Assembly: GCA_937966555.1 (NCBI GenBank)
Contig: CALCLY010000022.1
Coordinates: 62,001-126,000, forward strand
DNA: 64,000 nucleotides
Direction of reading: 5' to 3'
DNA from: CALCLY01 sp900552775
Lineage (GTDB): Bacteria; Bacillota; Clostridia; UMGS1883; UMGS1540
Part shown: positions 36,363 to 45,851 of the stretch, piece by piece
Layout: each line of letters begins with the position of its first letter
Position numbering within the stretch: position 1 is the stretch's first letter
Position numbers and translations under genes: made by a program
Notes under the pieces: model-generated
Seen by the model: the letters and a program-made list of their open reading frames with translations, nothing else
Databases searched by the model: none
Told to the model about the DNA's origin: nothing

Positions 36363-37064
36363 TTATTTTTTTGCCGATAAATATTCCGCTGTGCCTTTTG
36401 CTATTGATTCTGCAATCTTTTCCTGGTATTCCTCACTTATAAGCAGTTTTTCCTCGTCGGGATTGGAAAGAAATCCGCATTCGACCAAAACCGCTGGTAT
36501 TTTTATTTTTTCAAGAATAAAAATTCCTTTATCCACAGGTTTTATTTCTCTTGTGCAGTGTGATCCTATTATTTCATGAATCGAGCCCATTACAGCTTCC
36601 GCACAGCATTTTGCATTTTCCGACGAAGCTGCATAAAAAACCTGCGGACCGCTGTATTTTTTCTCGCCAAAGTAATTCATGTGAATACTCAGAAACAAAT
36701 CGGCGCCGCTTTCATTTGCAATGCGGACACGTTCATTTAAATCTTCTCTTTTTTTAACTCTGATAGCAGCATCATTCGTTTTATATATCCCCTCTGTACC
36801 GCTTCTTGTCATTATAACGCCAAACCCCTGCTCTTTCAGTTTGCTTTCAATACGCTTGGCAACAGATAAATTAATTTCACTTTCAAGTATACCGCTTTGA
36901 CCGACCGCTCCCCCGTCCGGCTCCCCGTGCCCGGCGTCAATAACAATTGTTTTGCTCTCAACCGATGAGGTTTTTACGCTTCTTCTGTCATTTAGTGTTA
37001 TTAAAAATCCTATTGACAAAACAAATAATATACATAAAAGCCGTTCCCAAATTTTTTTATACAA
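36363..37064 (-). CDS. cwlD: N-acetylmuramoyl-L-alanine amidase, CwlD type
   Basis: A 233-residue cell-wall amidase of family Amidase_3. One N-terminal membrane segment (about 7-25) acts as signal or anchor, then the zinc enzyme follows with VIDAGHGEPDGGAVG (first His, Glu nearby), SIHMNYFG (second His) and the catalytic Glu in LVECGFLSN near residue 202. CwlD makes muramic lactam in spore cortex, which fits the dipicolinate genes at 50-52 kb. I start at TTG 37064, six bases below GAGGTG; the GTG at 37073 overlaps that site. The ribosome site is inside the clpC terminator hairpin. Confidence 0.88.
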   Translation of the reverse strand: MYKKIWERLLCILFVLSIGFLITLNDRRSVKTSSVESKTIVIDAGHGEPDGGAVGQSGILESEINLSVAKRIESKLKEQGFGVIMTRSGTEGIYKTNDAAIRVKKREDLNERVRIANESGADLFLSIHMNYFGEKKYSGPQVFYAASSENAKCCAEAVMGSIHEIIGSHCTREIKPVDKGIFILEKIKIPAVLVECGFLSNPDEEKLLISEEYQEKIAESIAKGTAEYLSAKK

Positions 37065-37065
37065 A

Positions 37066-37099
37066 AAAATCACCTCATATAAATATATGAGGTGATTTT
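37066..37099 (-). terminator. clpC terminator hairpin that contains the cwlD ribosome site
   Basis: A 15-bp perfect stem (37066-37080 with 37085-37099) and four-base loop, followed by seven T on the minus strand, starting six bases after the clpC stop. The cwlD Shine-Dalgarno GAGGTG is in the 3-prime arm. Confidence 0.8.
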
Positions 37100-37105
37100 A
37101 AATTC

Positions 37106-39565
37106 TTATGCTTCTGTTGATTCTGTTTTATCGGTTTTTGGTGAATCTTTTTTAATTTTCCAATCACCGTCTTCAAACACAACAGACACATGATCTCCGC
37201 GTTTTACGGTACCGTCAAGCATTTCGTTAGCAAACAAATCTTCAATTTTGGACTGTATTGCACGGCGGAGCGGTCTTGCGCCGTAAACGGGGTCAAATCC
37301 TTCTTTTGCTATCTCGGTTACCGCACTGTCCTCAAAGGAAGCCGTAATTTCATTTTCATCAAGACGTTTAGCAAAACTTTTAAGCATAAGTTTTGCAATA
37401 TCTTTGATGTTGTCTTCGGTGAGACGTTTAAATACGATTATATCGTCCACCCTGTTTAAGAATTCGGGTCTGAACGCTTTTTTGAGTTCAGACATAACAT
37501 TGTCCTTAATGTTATCATTTTCTGTATTCTCGCTCTTTTCACCGAAGCCGAGATGTTTCTGCTGAGTAATCTGTCTTGCTCCGATATTCGAAGTCATGAT
37601 GATTATTGTATTTCTGAAGTCTACTCTTCTGCCCTGAGAATCGGTAAGAATACCGTCGTCAAGGATCTGAAGCAGAATGTTGAATACATCGGGATGTGCT
37701 TTTTCTATCTCATCAAAAAGAAGTACAGAGTATGGTTTTCTTCTTACTTTCTCCGTAAGCTGACCGCCTTCGTCAAAGCCTACATATCCCGGAGGTGAAC
37801 CGACAAGACGTGATACAGAGTGTTTCTCCATGTACTCCGACATGTCAATTCTTATCATAGCATCCTCGTCTCCGAAAAGAGCTTCGGCTATTGCTTTGGA
37901 AAGTTCGGTTTTACCTACACCCGTAGGACCAAGGAAAATAAACGAACCGATAGGTCTTTTCGGGTCACGAAGTCCGACTCTGCCGCGGCGAATAGCCTTA
38001 GATACAGCCGATACGGCTTCTTCCTGACCTATTACTCTCTCATGGAGAATATCTTCAAGATGTTTAAGTCTTTCGCCTTCTTCCTCACAAAGTCTCTGTG
38101 TGGGAATACCTGTCCATGAAGAAACGATTTCCGCAATCTCCGCTTCGCCTATTTCTGTTTTCGCAACGGCATTTGACTTCTGCCATTCTTCTTTTTTCTT
38201 TGTAAGTTCTTCGTTCAGAGCTTTTTCTTCATCTCTGAGTTTTGCTGCTTTTTCAAACTCCTGGTTTGAAATGCTTTCCTCTTTTGTCTTTTTAACTCTT
38301 GCTATTTTCTCTTCAAGATCATGGAATTCCGGAGGCGCAGTAAGTGAAACAAGACGTGTTCTTGACGCTGCTTCATCCATAAGATCTATTGCTTTGTCAG
38401 GCAAAAATCTGTCTGTAATATATCTCGAAGAGAGAGCAACTGCCGCTTTAATTGCTTCATCGGTAATCTTTACACCGTGATGAGCTTCATATTTATCTCT
38501 TATGCCCATCAGGATTTTAACGCTTTCTTCCTGCGTAGGTTCGTTTACCATAACAGGCTGGAATCTTCTTTCCAGAGCCGCATCTTTTTCAATGTATTTT
38601 CTGTATTCGGCAATAGTTGTCGCACCGATAATCTGCATCTCTCCACGTGCAAGAGACGGTTTTAAAATGTTGGATGCGTCGATTGATCCTTCAGCCGCAC
38701 CGGCTCCCACAATTGTATGCATCTCATCTATAAACAGGATTACGTTGCCTGCGGCAACAACCTCATCCATTGCCTTTTTAAGTCTTTCCTCAAACTCGCC
38801 TCTGTATTTTGCACCGGCGACCATGGAAGACAAATCAAGTGTGAATACTCTTTTGTTTTTGAGAATTTCCGGAATATTACCGCTTACAATTCTCTGTGCA
38901 AGTCCCTCTGCGATTGCCGTTTTGCCGACACCTGGTTCACCTATAAGACAAGGATTATTTTTGGTTCTTCTTGAAAGAATCTGGATAACTCTTTCAATTT
39001 CCTTATCTCTGCCTATGACAGGATCAAACTTGCCCTGTCTTGCACTCTCGGTTAAATCTCTGCCAAACTGATCGAGCGTCGGTGTTTTACCTCCGGACGC
39101 GGACGGACCTTTGGCATTGTCATCATGTTCACTTTTGCTTAATGTATTGTAAAGCTCCTGCATAGATACGCCAAGCTCAGACAAAACCGCCGCTGCAACG
39201 GAACTGCCTTCTTTTATAAGAGCAAGCAAAATATGTCCTGTTCCTATAAGCTGACTGCCTGATTTACCTGCTTCCATAAGCGATAACTCAAGTATTTTTT
39301 TTGTTCTCGGAGTAAGTCCGCCAAGCTGCGGCATACTGCCAGGATTGGTCTCTACAAGTTCGCATACTTTATTTATAACATTTTCTTCGGTTACGCCCGC
39401 AGCCGAAAGAGCCTCAAACGCTTCGCCGCTTCCTTCTCTCATGAGACCTATGAGAAGATGTTCGGTTCCGACATAGGAATTGCCGAGTTCAATAGCGGCA
39501 TCCTGTGCAAGCCTTAAAGCAGCCTGCGCTTTTTCAGTGAATCTGCTTTCAAAGTTATTCATCAT
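37106..39565 (-). CDS. clpC: ATP-dependent Clp protease ATP-binding subunit ClpC
   Basis: An 819-residue AAA+ unfoldase that feeds ClpP and, with the McsB arginine kinase, removes damaged proteins and CtsR. In order: two Clp-N repeats (about 5-145), first ATPase domain with GEPGVGKTAIAEGLA (about 207), a UVR/coiled-coil middle region (about 410-480) with EFEKAAKLRDEEKAL, second ATPase domain with GPTGVGKTELSKAIAEALF (about 547) and the C-terminal D2-small domain (about 720-805). Last gene of the ctsR operon, 40 bases below mcsB, closed by a strong terminator. Confidence 0.96.
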   Translation of the reverse strand: MMNNFESRFTEKAQAALRLAQDAAIELGNSYVGTEHLLIGLMREGSGEAFEALSAAGVTEENVINKVCELVETNPGSMPQLGGLTPRTKKILELSLMEAGKSGSQLIGTGHILLALIKEGSSVAAAVLSELGVSMQELYNTLSKSEHDDNAKGPSASGGKTPTLDQFGRDLTESARQGKFDPVIGRDKEIERVIQILSRRTKNNPCLIGEPGVGKTAIAEGLAQRIVSGNIPEILKNKRVFTLDLSSMVAGAKYRGEFEERLKKAMDEVVAAGNVILFIDEMHTIVGAGAAEGSIDASNILKPSLARGEMQIIGATTIAEYRKYIEKDAALERRFQPVMVNEPTQEESVKILMGIRDKYEAHHGVKITDEAIKAAVALSSRYITDRFLPDKAIDLMDEAASRTRLVSLTAPPEFHDLEEKIARVKKTKEESISNQEFEKAAKLRDEEKALNEELTKKKEEWQKSNAVAKTEIGEAEIAEIVSSWTGIPTQRLCEEEGERLKHLEDILHERVIGQEEAVSAVSKAIRRGRVGLRDPKRPIGSFIFLGPTGVGKTELSKAIAEALFGDEDAMIRIDMSEYMEKHSVSRLVGSPPGYVGFDEGGQLTEKVRRKPYSVLLFDEIEKAHPDVFNILLQILDDGILTDSQGRRVDFRNTIIIMTSNIGARQITQQKHLGFGEKSENTENDNIKDNVMSELKKAFRPEFLNRVDDIIVFKRLTEDNIKDIAKLMLKSFAKRLDENEITASFEDSAVTEIAKEGFDPVYGARPLRRAIQSKIEDLFANEMLDGTVKRGDHVSVVFEDGDWKIKKDSPKTDKTESTEA

Positions 39566-39605
39566 AATATCTCATCCTTTCTTTTTCTTGCTGTTATCAG
39601 CCTTA

Positions 39606-40607
39606 TTATTTTAAACTTAATATATTTCTGATTTTTTCCGCTCTGAGTTTATCACGTTCCTGAGGTGTGTGTTTTGCGCCCAAAGTGTATGGCAGTGTCT
39701 CAATCCATAATTTTTTTAAAACGGTTAAATCTATATCCGTTATGCCGATATATTTGCCGAGTCTTATTAATGACTGCAAATTAATAAACTCTTCGCTTGA
39801 CATAAGATATGCACTTTTAAGAGTACCTTCTGCACGGCAAATCTTATCGTGAAGTGCATCGGAAAGAGAGGTTTTTATTTTATTTCTCAGGTTTTCCTCC
39901 GCCGAAAGAATTGCATTAACTACAGCCGTAAATTTTTCACAGATATCATTAACGCTCACACCGAGAGTTATCTGATTGGAAATCTGATAAATTCCTCCGG
40001 GTGCTTCGCTTCCTTCGCCGTACACACCGCGCACGGTCATGCCGAGTTTGGCACTTTCGCGGAGCATCTGCGATTCTCCGCCCGTCATGGCAAGCGCCGG
40101 AAGATGCACCATTGCCGAAAGTCTTAATGCCGTTCCGCAGTTTGTGGGACACGCTGTAAGATAGCCGTATTTATCATTATAAGCAAAATCCAGTCTCTCG
40201 CGAAGCAATGTCTCAATCTTTCCGCATTCATCAAGAGCTTTGTCCGGGTCAAACCCCGGAGTAAAACTTTGTATTCTCAAATGATCCTCTTCATTTACCA
40301 TAATGCAGGAAGACATATCTTTTGCCACATAGGCAATTCTCTTAAGTCTTCCGTTTTTGAAATTCGGAGAAATGAGATGCTTTTCGCATAAAACTCCTTT
40401 TTCTTCTTCCGAACAGGAGGATATATCAATTTTATCAAAACTTTTTAATATAGGCTCCAAAGCCGTTTCAATAAGCTTCGCTGCCTTTTCAGACTCTTCA
40501 AATGTCATGGCAGATGTAAATTTAAATCCTTTAAGGTTTCTTGCCAGTCTTGCTCTTGTTGAAAGAACAAAATCGTCTTTTTTTCCGCTTTCCGTATACC
40601 AGCTCAT
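39606..40607 (-). CDS. mcsB: Protein arginine kinase McsB
   Basis: A 333-residue member of the phosphagen-kinase fold that phosphorylates arginines, marking proteins for ClpCP. STRARLARNLKGF (about 16-28) and the catalytic CPTNCGTALRLSAMVHLPAL segment (about 154-173) with its nucleotide-binding arginines are present. The start overlaps the mcsA stop by four bases, so kinase and activator are co-translated. Confidence 0.95.
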   Translation of the reverse strand: MSWYTESGKKDDFVLSTRARLARNLKGFKFTSAMTFEESEKAAKLIETALEPILKSFDKIDISSCSEEEKGVLCEKHLISPNFKNGRLKRIAYVAKDMSSCIMVNEEDHLRIQSFTPGFDPDKALDECGKIETLLRERLDFAYNDKYGYLTACPTNCGTALRLSAMVHLPALAMTGGESQMLRESAKLGMTVRGVYGEGSEAPGGIYQISNQITLGVSVNDICEKFTAVVNAILSAEENLRNKIKTSLSDALHDKICRAEGTLKSAYLMSSEEFINLQSLIRLGKYIGITDIDLTVLKKLWIETLPYTLGAKHTPQERDKLRAEKIRNILSLK

Positions 40608-41047
40608 TTCTTTTCCCCTCCTTCAATTGCCTTTATTTTGTCTCTGAGTTTTGCCGCCTCCTCGTACTTTTCATTTTCAACGGCTTCTTTAAGTTTAGAC
40701 TTAAGTGTATCAAGCTCTGACGGCACTGATTTCATATCACCTTTATGTCTTGACGAACCGTGTATCTTTTTCAGCATTGCGTCAACCGAATCGCCGAATG
40801 ATGTGTAGCAATCCGGGCACGCAAACCTGCCGTTTCTTTCATAAAAATCAAGTGATGAGCCGCATGTCGGACAATGTAATTTTTCAGTTGTCTTAACCGA
40901 TAGCGGAAAAAGATTGAACAGTGACATGCCGCTGAGACCTTCCTCTTGTGCACATGCGGGACAAAGATTATATTCTCTGTGCTCTCCGTTTATCGTCTGT
41001 GAATAATGAACCGTTGCCATATTTTTTTTGCATCTTTCGCATAACAT
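40604..41047 (-). CDS. mcsA: McsA, activator of the McsB kinase
   Basis: A 147-residue zinc protein. I start at MLCERCKKN, eight bases below AAAGGA. Four CxxC pairs are visible: CERC, CPAC, CPTC and CPDC, which would bind two zinc ions. A UVR motif, KLKEAVENEKYEEAAKLRDK (about 116-135), closes the protein and is typical for McsA. It activates McsB and helps control CtsR. Confidence 0.94.
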   Translation of the reverse strand: MLCERCKKNMATVHYSQTINGEHREYNLCPACAQEEGLSGMSLFNLFPLSVKTTEKLHCPTCGSSLDFYERNGRFACPDCYTSFGDSVDAMLKKIHGSSRHKGDMKSVPSELDTLKSKLKEAVENEKYEEAAKLRDKIKAIEGGEKK

Positions 41048-41072
41048 ACAAATCATCCTTTCCTTATTTTCC

Positions 41073-41516
41073 TTATAATGTTGCAAATATATTTTTAAGT
41101 ATTATTGCTCTTAAATTATCACACACCGGCTTCTTAACCGGAAGCGAGGAATTTGAAACCGCCGCAAGCATAAGCTTCATTTCCCTTTCATTTATCATCC
41201 CGTTTTCAAAAGTGTTATGAATAATTGCATACGCTGTCTGACAGTCAATTGAATCTCCGATACTGTTTATAACATGCATAAAGTAATTATTCGGTGACAC
41301 TTTAACTCTTTCTATCTTTACATAACCTCCGCCCCCTCTTCTGCTTTCAACAATATAACCTCTTTCAGCATTAAATCTTGTTCTTATAACATAATTAATC
41401 TGAGACGGAACACATCCGAAGTTCTGCGCCAGCTCATTGCGTCCTATTTCAGCCGTGCCGCTTTGTTCGTTCAAAAGCCCTATTATGAACTTTTCTATTC
41501 CATCGCTCAGCTTCAT
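41073..41516 (-). CDS. ctsR: Transcriptional repressor CtsR
   Basis: A 147-residue class III heat-shock repressor. The winged helix-turn-helix (about 1-70) holds GRNELAQNFGCVPSQINYVI and the wing SRRGGGGYVKI, which includes the arginine pair phosphorylated by McsB in relatives. A C-terminal dimer domain follows. First gene of the operon, with its own binding site between promoter and start, so autoregulation is very likely. Confidence 0.95.
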   Translation of the reverse strand: MKLSDGIEKFIIGLLNEQSGTAEIGRNELAQNFGCVPSQINYVIRTRFNAERGYIVESRRGGGGYVKIERVKVSPNNYFMHVINSIGDSIDCQTAYAIIHNTFENGMINEREMKLMLAAVSNSSLPVKKPVCDNLRAIILKNIFATL

Positions 41517-41528
41517 TTTCTTTCACCT

Positions 41529-41552
41529 CTTTGACTTTGACTTTCTTTGACC
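41529..41552 (-). promoter_or_regulatory. CtsR operator
   Basis: On the minus strand GGTCAAA, three bases, AGTCAAA, then a third GTCAAAG directly behind. The consensus is a direct repeat GGTCAAA-N3-GGTCAAA. It lies just below the expected transcription start and ends 12 bases above the ctsR ATG. Confidence 0.9.
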
Positions 41553-41567
41553 TTTTCTTTAATTCAA

Positions 41568-41596
41568 ATTATAGCACCGTAAATTTACTTTGTCAA
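41568..41596 (-). promoter_or_regulatory. Sigma-A promoter of the ctsR operon
   Basis: Perfect TTGACA, 17-base spacer and perfect TATAAT on the minus strand. Confidence 0.9.
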
Positions 41597-41713
41597 TACC
41601 TTTTTTTATATTTCACATTTTGTTCATATTTTATTTTAAAAATATACAAAAAGCAGCATGAAACATATCATTTGTATCATGCTGCCAAAAGCGTTTATAT
41701 TAAAGTTTAAATA

Positions 41714-42451
41714 TCACAGAACCTTGCTGAGAAAAGCCTTTGTTCTGTCATTCTGCGGATTTTCAAAAATATCTTTTGGTGAACCCTGTTCCATTATTAT
41801 TCCTTCATCCATAAACAAAACAGTATCCGCAACTTCTTTTGCAAAACCCATTTCGTGAGTTACAACAACCATTGTCATGCCATTTTGCGCCAGATCTTTC
41901 ATTACCTCGAGAACCTCCCCTACCATTTCGGGGTCAAGTGCTGATGTAGGTTCATCAAACAGCATGACTTCCGGGTCCATACAAAGTGCCCTAACAATTG
42001 CAACCCTTTGTTTCTGACCGCCCGATAGCTGAGACGGATATACGTTTGCCTTATCCTGTAACCCAACTCTTTTCAGAAGCTCCATGGCTTTTGCTTCCGC
42101 TACCGCTTTATCTTTTTTTAAAAGCTTTATGGGAGCAATTGTCATATTTTTCAAAACTGTCATATGCGGGAAAAGGTTAAAATGTTGAAAAACCATGCCC
42201 ATCTTCTGGCGGTGAAGGTTTATATCAACGGATTTATTCATAAGGTCATCTCCGTCAAAAATAATACTTCCGCTTGTAGGTTTCCCAAGAAGGTTGAGAC
42301 ATCTCAAAAAAGTGGATTTTCCGCTGCCTGAAGGACCGATTACAACCACAACTTCACCTTTGTGTATGTCCATGTCAATTCCTTTTAAAACCTTAAGTTC
42401 TCCAAACTGTTTACAAAGATCACGGGTTTTAATAAGTACATCAGTGTTCAC
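41714..42451 (-). CDS. Polar amino acid ABC transporter, ATP-binding protein
   Basis: A 245-residue ATPase of the GlnQ/HisP group. Walker [10 protein letters not shown] (about 38-46), Q-loop, signature [15 protein letters not shown] (about 142-156), Walker [21 protein letters not shown] and the switch His in VTHEMGFA are intact. The start is GTG at 42451, overlapping the permease end by 11 bases. Last of the three transporter genes. The transported amino acid is not determined by sequence. Confidence 0.92.
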   Translation of the reverse strand: MNTDVLIKTRDLCKQFGELKVLKGIDMDIHKGEVVVVIGPSGSGKSTFLRCLNLLGKPTSGSIIFDGDDLMNKSVDINLHRQKMGMVFQHFNLFPHMTVLKNMTIAPIKLLKKDKAVAEAKAMELLKRVGLQDKANVYPSQLSGGQKQRVAIVRALCMDPEVMLFDEPTSALDPEMVGEVLEVMKDLAQNGMTMVVVTHEMGFAKEVADTVLFMDEGIIMEQGSPKDIFENPQNDRTKAFLSKVL

Positions 42452-43145
42452 TTTTTCTCAGCCTCCTCTCCATAATGCCAAGAAGTTTTGTCATTACTAT
42501 TACAATAATAAGATATACTATCGCAACAAGCAAAATAGGATTAACCTGATCGTATGTTGTATTCTTTATCTGATTTCCGGCTTTAGTCAGATCCATAACC
42601 GCAACGTAACCTGCAACAGATGTTTCTTTCAAAAGCGCAATCATTTCATTGCCTACGGCAGGCAAAATATTTTTAAATGCCTGGGGCAATATAATATACC
42701 ACATTGTCTGTAAATTTGAAAAACCGATTGAGCGCCCCGCTTCGTTCTGACCTATATCTATAGCCATAATACCCGAACGAATTGTTTCGGCAACGTATGC
42801 GCCGGAATTTATTCCAAAAGTAAGCGTTGCCACCCACGTTCCGTCTTTTGCCGTTGTAAAAATAATAAAAAACGATATAAGAAGCTGAACTACAACCGGA
42901 GTTCCCCTTATAACAGTAAGATACAAATTACAAAGCCAGTTTAAAGGTCTAAGCAAACCGCGATTGCCGTTTTGATCGGCAAAAACTTTGATTATAGCAA
43001 CAATTGTGCCTATAACAACACCGATAACCAAAGCGCCAAATGTAATTATAAGAGTATTTCCGAACCCTTCTATAAGAATTTTGTATCTTTCAGCCACAAT
43101 AAACGTCTTATAAAGCTTATTAAGCCAATCAAAAAACCACTGCAT
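42441..43145 (-). CDS. Polar amino acid ABC transporter, permease
   Basis: A 234-residue inner-membrane permease of the HisM/GlnP family. I start at MQWFFDWL, seven bases below AGGAGG; the longer frame is upstream of a hairpin. About five membrane segments are seen, with the EAA-like loop [20 protein letters not shown] (about 143-162) that contacts the ATPase. Probably forms a homodimer, as no second permease gene is present. Confidence 0.92.
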   Translation of the reverse strand: MQWFFDWLNKLYKTFIVAERYKILIEGFGNTLIITFGALVIGVVIGTIVAIIKVFADQNGNRGLLRPLNWLCNLYLTVIRGTPVVVQLLISFFIIFTTAKDGTWVATLTFGINSGAYVAETIRSGIMAIDIGQNEAGRSIGFSNLQTMWYIILPQAFKNILPAVGNEMIALLKETSVAGYVAVMDLTKAGNQIKNTTYDQVNPILLVAIVYLIIVIVMTKLLGIMERRLRKSEH

Positions 43146-43169
43146 CAAAATACCTCCTGTAAAAACACA

Positions 43170-43193
43170 GGGGACGGTATATTTCCCGTCCCC
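43170..43193 (-). terminator. Hairpin between the binding-protein and permease genes
   Basis: GGGGACGG pairs with CCGTCCCC across an eight-base loop. Only a short TGTGTTTTT tail follows on the minus strand, so it is likely a partial terminator or RNA-stabilising hairpin that lets the binding protein be made in excess. Confidence 0.55.
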
Positions 43194-43239
43194 ATGGCAT
43201 AAGGTGTTCAAATCTCTTATGCCTAACCAATACTAAAAA

Positions 43240-44013
43240 TTATTCAGCATCAACCGGAAGGTCATACTTTGCAAATATATTTTTCAAAGTACCGTCTGCC
43301 TTAAGTTCATCAAGAGCTTTGTTAATCTGCTCTGTAAGCTCGTCATTTCCTTTTTTAAGAGCTATTACATAAGATTCTTTTGTAAGAGCCTCATCCAAAA
43401 CTTTTGTTGCGCCGTTCTGCTCTGCGGACAAAGCTTTTGCAACCTCATTATCTATAACAACCGCGTCAACTTTTCCTGCTGTAAGTGCTGAAACAGCCTC
43501 AGCACCGCTCTTATAAGCCTGAACGGAATAATTGTTGTCATTGAGGTACTGCTCACCTGTTGTGCCCTCCTGACAGGAAATTGTTTTTCCTTCAAGATCT
43601 GTAGCAGCTTTAATATCGCTGTCTGCTTTAACAATTATTGCCTGAGATGCTTTGTAATAATCATCGGAAAAGTTCATATTAGCTTTTCTGTCATCGTTAG
43701 CCGTAATACCCGCGATTGCCACATCGTATTTACCTGTAGCGGCACCTGTCAATGCACCGTCAAAATCAATGTTAACAATTTCAAGTTTTTTACCGAGCTT
43801 CTCGGCAATAGCGTTTGCAATATCAACATCTGCGCCTACAACCTTATCGCCTTCAACGTACTCAAAAGGTTTAAACTCCGCATTTGTAGCCATTGTGAGC
43901 GTATCCGATGACTTTGCTTCACCTTCTGCTGTATCTTTTGTTTCTGTTTTACCGCAAGCCGCAACAGCTGTAAGCATCATAGCGGCAAGCAATACTGCCA
44001 ATAATTTTTTCAT
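43240..44013 (-). CDS. Polar amino acid ABC transporter, substrate-binding lipoprotein
   Basis: A 257-residue lipoprotein. The signal peptide ends in the lipobox TAVAAC, so Cys20 would carry the lipid and the protein sits on the outside of the membrane. Family 3 solute-binding features follow, such as FKPFEYVEGDKVVGADVDIA (about 47-66), GKYDVAIAGITANDDRK and a G-T-GEQYL segment. The ligand is probably a polar amino acid or cystine; which one is not clear. First gene of the transporter operon. Confidence 0.92.
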   Translation of the reverse strand: MKKLLAVLLAAMMLTAVAACGKTETKDTAEGEAKSSDTLTMATNAEFKPFEYVEGDKVVGADVDIANAIAEKLGKKLEIVNIDFDGALTGAATGKYDVAIAGITANDDRKANMNFSDDYYKASQAIIVKADSDIKAATDLEGKTISCQEGTTGEQYLNDNNYSVQAYKSGAEAVSALTAGKVDAVVIDNEVAKALSAEQNGATKVLDEALTKESYVIALKKGNDELTEQINKALDELKADGTLKNIFAKYDLPVDAE

Positions 44014-44045
44014 GACTTATTCCTCCGTAAAATTTATTTTTTATT

Positions 44046-44074
44046 ATTATAACATTTTATTTATATTTATGCAA
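44046..44074 (-). promoter_or_regulatory. Sigma-A promoter of the amino acid ABC transporter operon
   Basis: TTGCAT, a 17-base spacer and a perfect TATAAT on the minus strand, 32 bases above the binding-protein start. Confidence 0.7.
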
Positions 44075-44197
44075 TAGTTTTCTGACCTTTTTCATTTTTT
44101 TATCATTTTTCGGTTTATTTTTTTTTCCGTTCGATGTTTTATTGTGTTATTTACACAAACATTACATGGAATTAATGTATATTAAATGAATAAACGT

Positions 44198-44236
44198 ATA
44201 AAAAGAAACTGCAAAAAATCGTATGCAGCTTCTTTT
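44198..44236 (-). terminator. Terminator of the APC permease gene
   Basis: A 13-bp stem with one G-U pair (44201-44213 with 44224-44236), six bases below the permease stop, followed by T-rich sequence on the minus strand. Confidence 0.75.
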
Positions 44237-44241
44237 GTGTC

Positions 44242-45666
44242 TTAATCTTGATTTTTATTTCTCCTATCTCTTGCAAAAAGGAGTCCTACAAGCATTATAA
44301 CCGCAAAAACAATAAGATACCAAACACAACCCATCTTATGTGCAATTATACATGCCAAAATCATAAACAGAGATCCAACGGTAGCCAATATCGGAAGCAG
44401 AAACCTTCTTCCGAAGCTCTCCGTTTTTTCTTTCTTCATCCACATAAAAAATATAGGAAGATAAAAAGCATAAATCGTTACGATTGGAAGCTCCGTGGGG
44501 TCAAACACAAAGGCGCCGCTCCATGTTCCGGCAAGATTTGAAAGATAAAAGTAAAACATCCATGCAGCACAGAAGACCAATCCGAGTATAGCTGAGTTTG
44601 CAGCCATATTTGTCTGTTTATCAACCTGGCTGTATATCTCCGGCTTAATTCCTCTTCTTCTTACCGCTATTGAGTACATACCTCTGGAACAGCCGAGCAT
44701 AAGACCGTTCATCGTACCCATACATGAAATAGCTACAAATAAATTAAGTATATTACCGAGCACTTTTCCGAAAACATTTGTAAAAGCAACCGTTGCCCCT
44801 TCTTCAATAAGCTGATTTGTTGAAGCTCCGCCCGCAACACCTATAAAATAAAGTATATATACGGCTATTATTACTATGCCTCCGACAAAAAGAGCTTTGG
44901 GAAGATTCTTTTTGGCATTATGAAGTTCTGAGTTAATAGATGTCGCAATTATCCACCCTTCATATGCAAAACTTGTTGCACAAACAGCGGTAAAAAGAAG
45001 CGTTCCCGTAGATTTATTTGCCGCTTCAGCAGCAGCAACGGCCGCCGATGCGTCAAAATTTTGTGTTAAAACTCCGCTTGTTATTCCTACAATAATGCCA
45101 ACAACAGCCATAAGTGCAAGCGGTATAAGTTTTATAACGGTTGTTGTTGTCTGAAATTTTCCCGCAAGTTTCGGAGACAAAGCATTGACTGCAAAAGAGC
45201 AGCAAAGATACAGCATTGTAAGCGCCATACACTCCGGTCCGACAATACATCCGCCGTCAGCAACACTGATTAAAAGCGGGAAATCCGGCGCAACACTTGT
45301 CAGAAATACAAGTGTGTATCTTGCCGAAAGCCATGCAAGCGCCATGGTCAGCGTCGGATAATAAATTGTGGTTAAAAACCAGCCTACCATATAAGCGTAC
45401 TTGCCGCTTACGGTTGCTTCCGCATAATCAACTATACCGTTTACTTTTTCATACTTTCCTGCCATATTTCCGAAAGTAAGTATGCACAAAAGCATTATTG
45501 CGCCGCCAATAAACCATGCAAGAATTCCCATAGGCATATTGCCCTCGGTTTTTTCAAGAATCGTTTGTGCTTTAAAAAAAACACCGGAGCCGATTACAAT
45601 GCCAACTACCATGCATATCGCAGTAAACAGCCCATACTTCTTCTCTAGTCCTCCGTGATTTTCCAT
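44242..45666 (-). CDS. APC-superfamily amino acid permease
   Basis: A 474-residue membrane transporter with about 12 hydrophobic segments. The first helix holds the substrate motif GIVIGSGVFFKA (about 21-32), typical of LAT/SteT-like exchangers, and TSFAYEGWI (about 231-239) marks helix six. A basic cytoplasmic tail closes the protein. It stands alone between its own promoter and terminator. Substrate not determined; serine/threonine exchange is possible by analogy. Confidence 0.85.
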   Translation of the reverse strand: MENHGGLEKKYGLFTAICMVVGIVIGSGVFFKAQTILEKTEGNMPMGILAWFIGGAIMLLCILTFGNMAGKYEKVNGIVDYAEATVSGKYAYMVGWFLTTIYYPTLTMALAWLSARYTLVFLTSVAPDFPLLISVADGGCIVGPECMALTMLYLCCSFAVNALSPKLAGKFQTTTTVIKLIPLALMAVVGIIVGITSGVLTQNFDASAAVAAAEAANKSTGTLLFTAVCATSFAYEGWIIATSINSELHNAKKNLPKALFVGGIVIIAVYILYFIGVAGGASTNQLIEEGATVAFTNVFGKVLGNILNLFVAISCMGTMNGLMLGCSRGMYSIAVRRRGIKPEIYSQVDKQTNMAANSAILGLVFCAAWMFYFYLSNLAGTWSGAFVFDPTELPIVTIYAFYLPIFFMWMKKEKTESFGRRFLLPILATVGSLFMILACIIAHKMGCVWYLIVFAVIMLVGLLFARDRRNKNQD

Positions 45667-45720
45667 ACATTAACCTCATTTCAAATTAATTCAGGCATTA
45701 AATTAAAACCTGTATTCAAA

Positions 45721-45749
45721 ATGTTAACACATTTTTTGCAATTTGTCAA
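45721..45749 (-). promoter_or_regulatory. Sigma-A promoter of the APC permease gene
   Basis: Perfect TTGACA, 17-base spacer and TAACAT on the minus strand. AAAAAATGTT-like repeats flank the -35 and may be regulatory. Confidence 0.65.
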
Positions 45750-45796
45750 ACATTTTTTAACATTTTTTCATCAAATTGATCATTAATTAATATAAT

Positions 45797-45825
45797 TTGA
45801 CTTTTTTCTGTTATTATGATATTAT
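45797..45825 (+). promoter_or_regulatory. Sigma-A promoter of the RluA-type gene
   Basis: TTGACT, 17-base spacer, TATTAT on the plus strand, 27 bases above the start codon. Confidence 0.65.
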
Positions 45826-45851
45826 ATTATCAGAAAAATGAGGTAATAAAT

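Noticed and set aside
38502..39071. Plus-strand frame of 189 codons inside clpC
   Set aside because: Mirror of the conserved first ATPase domain; such Ser/Ala-rich shadows are usual opposite AAA+ genes.
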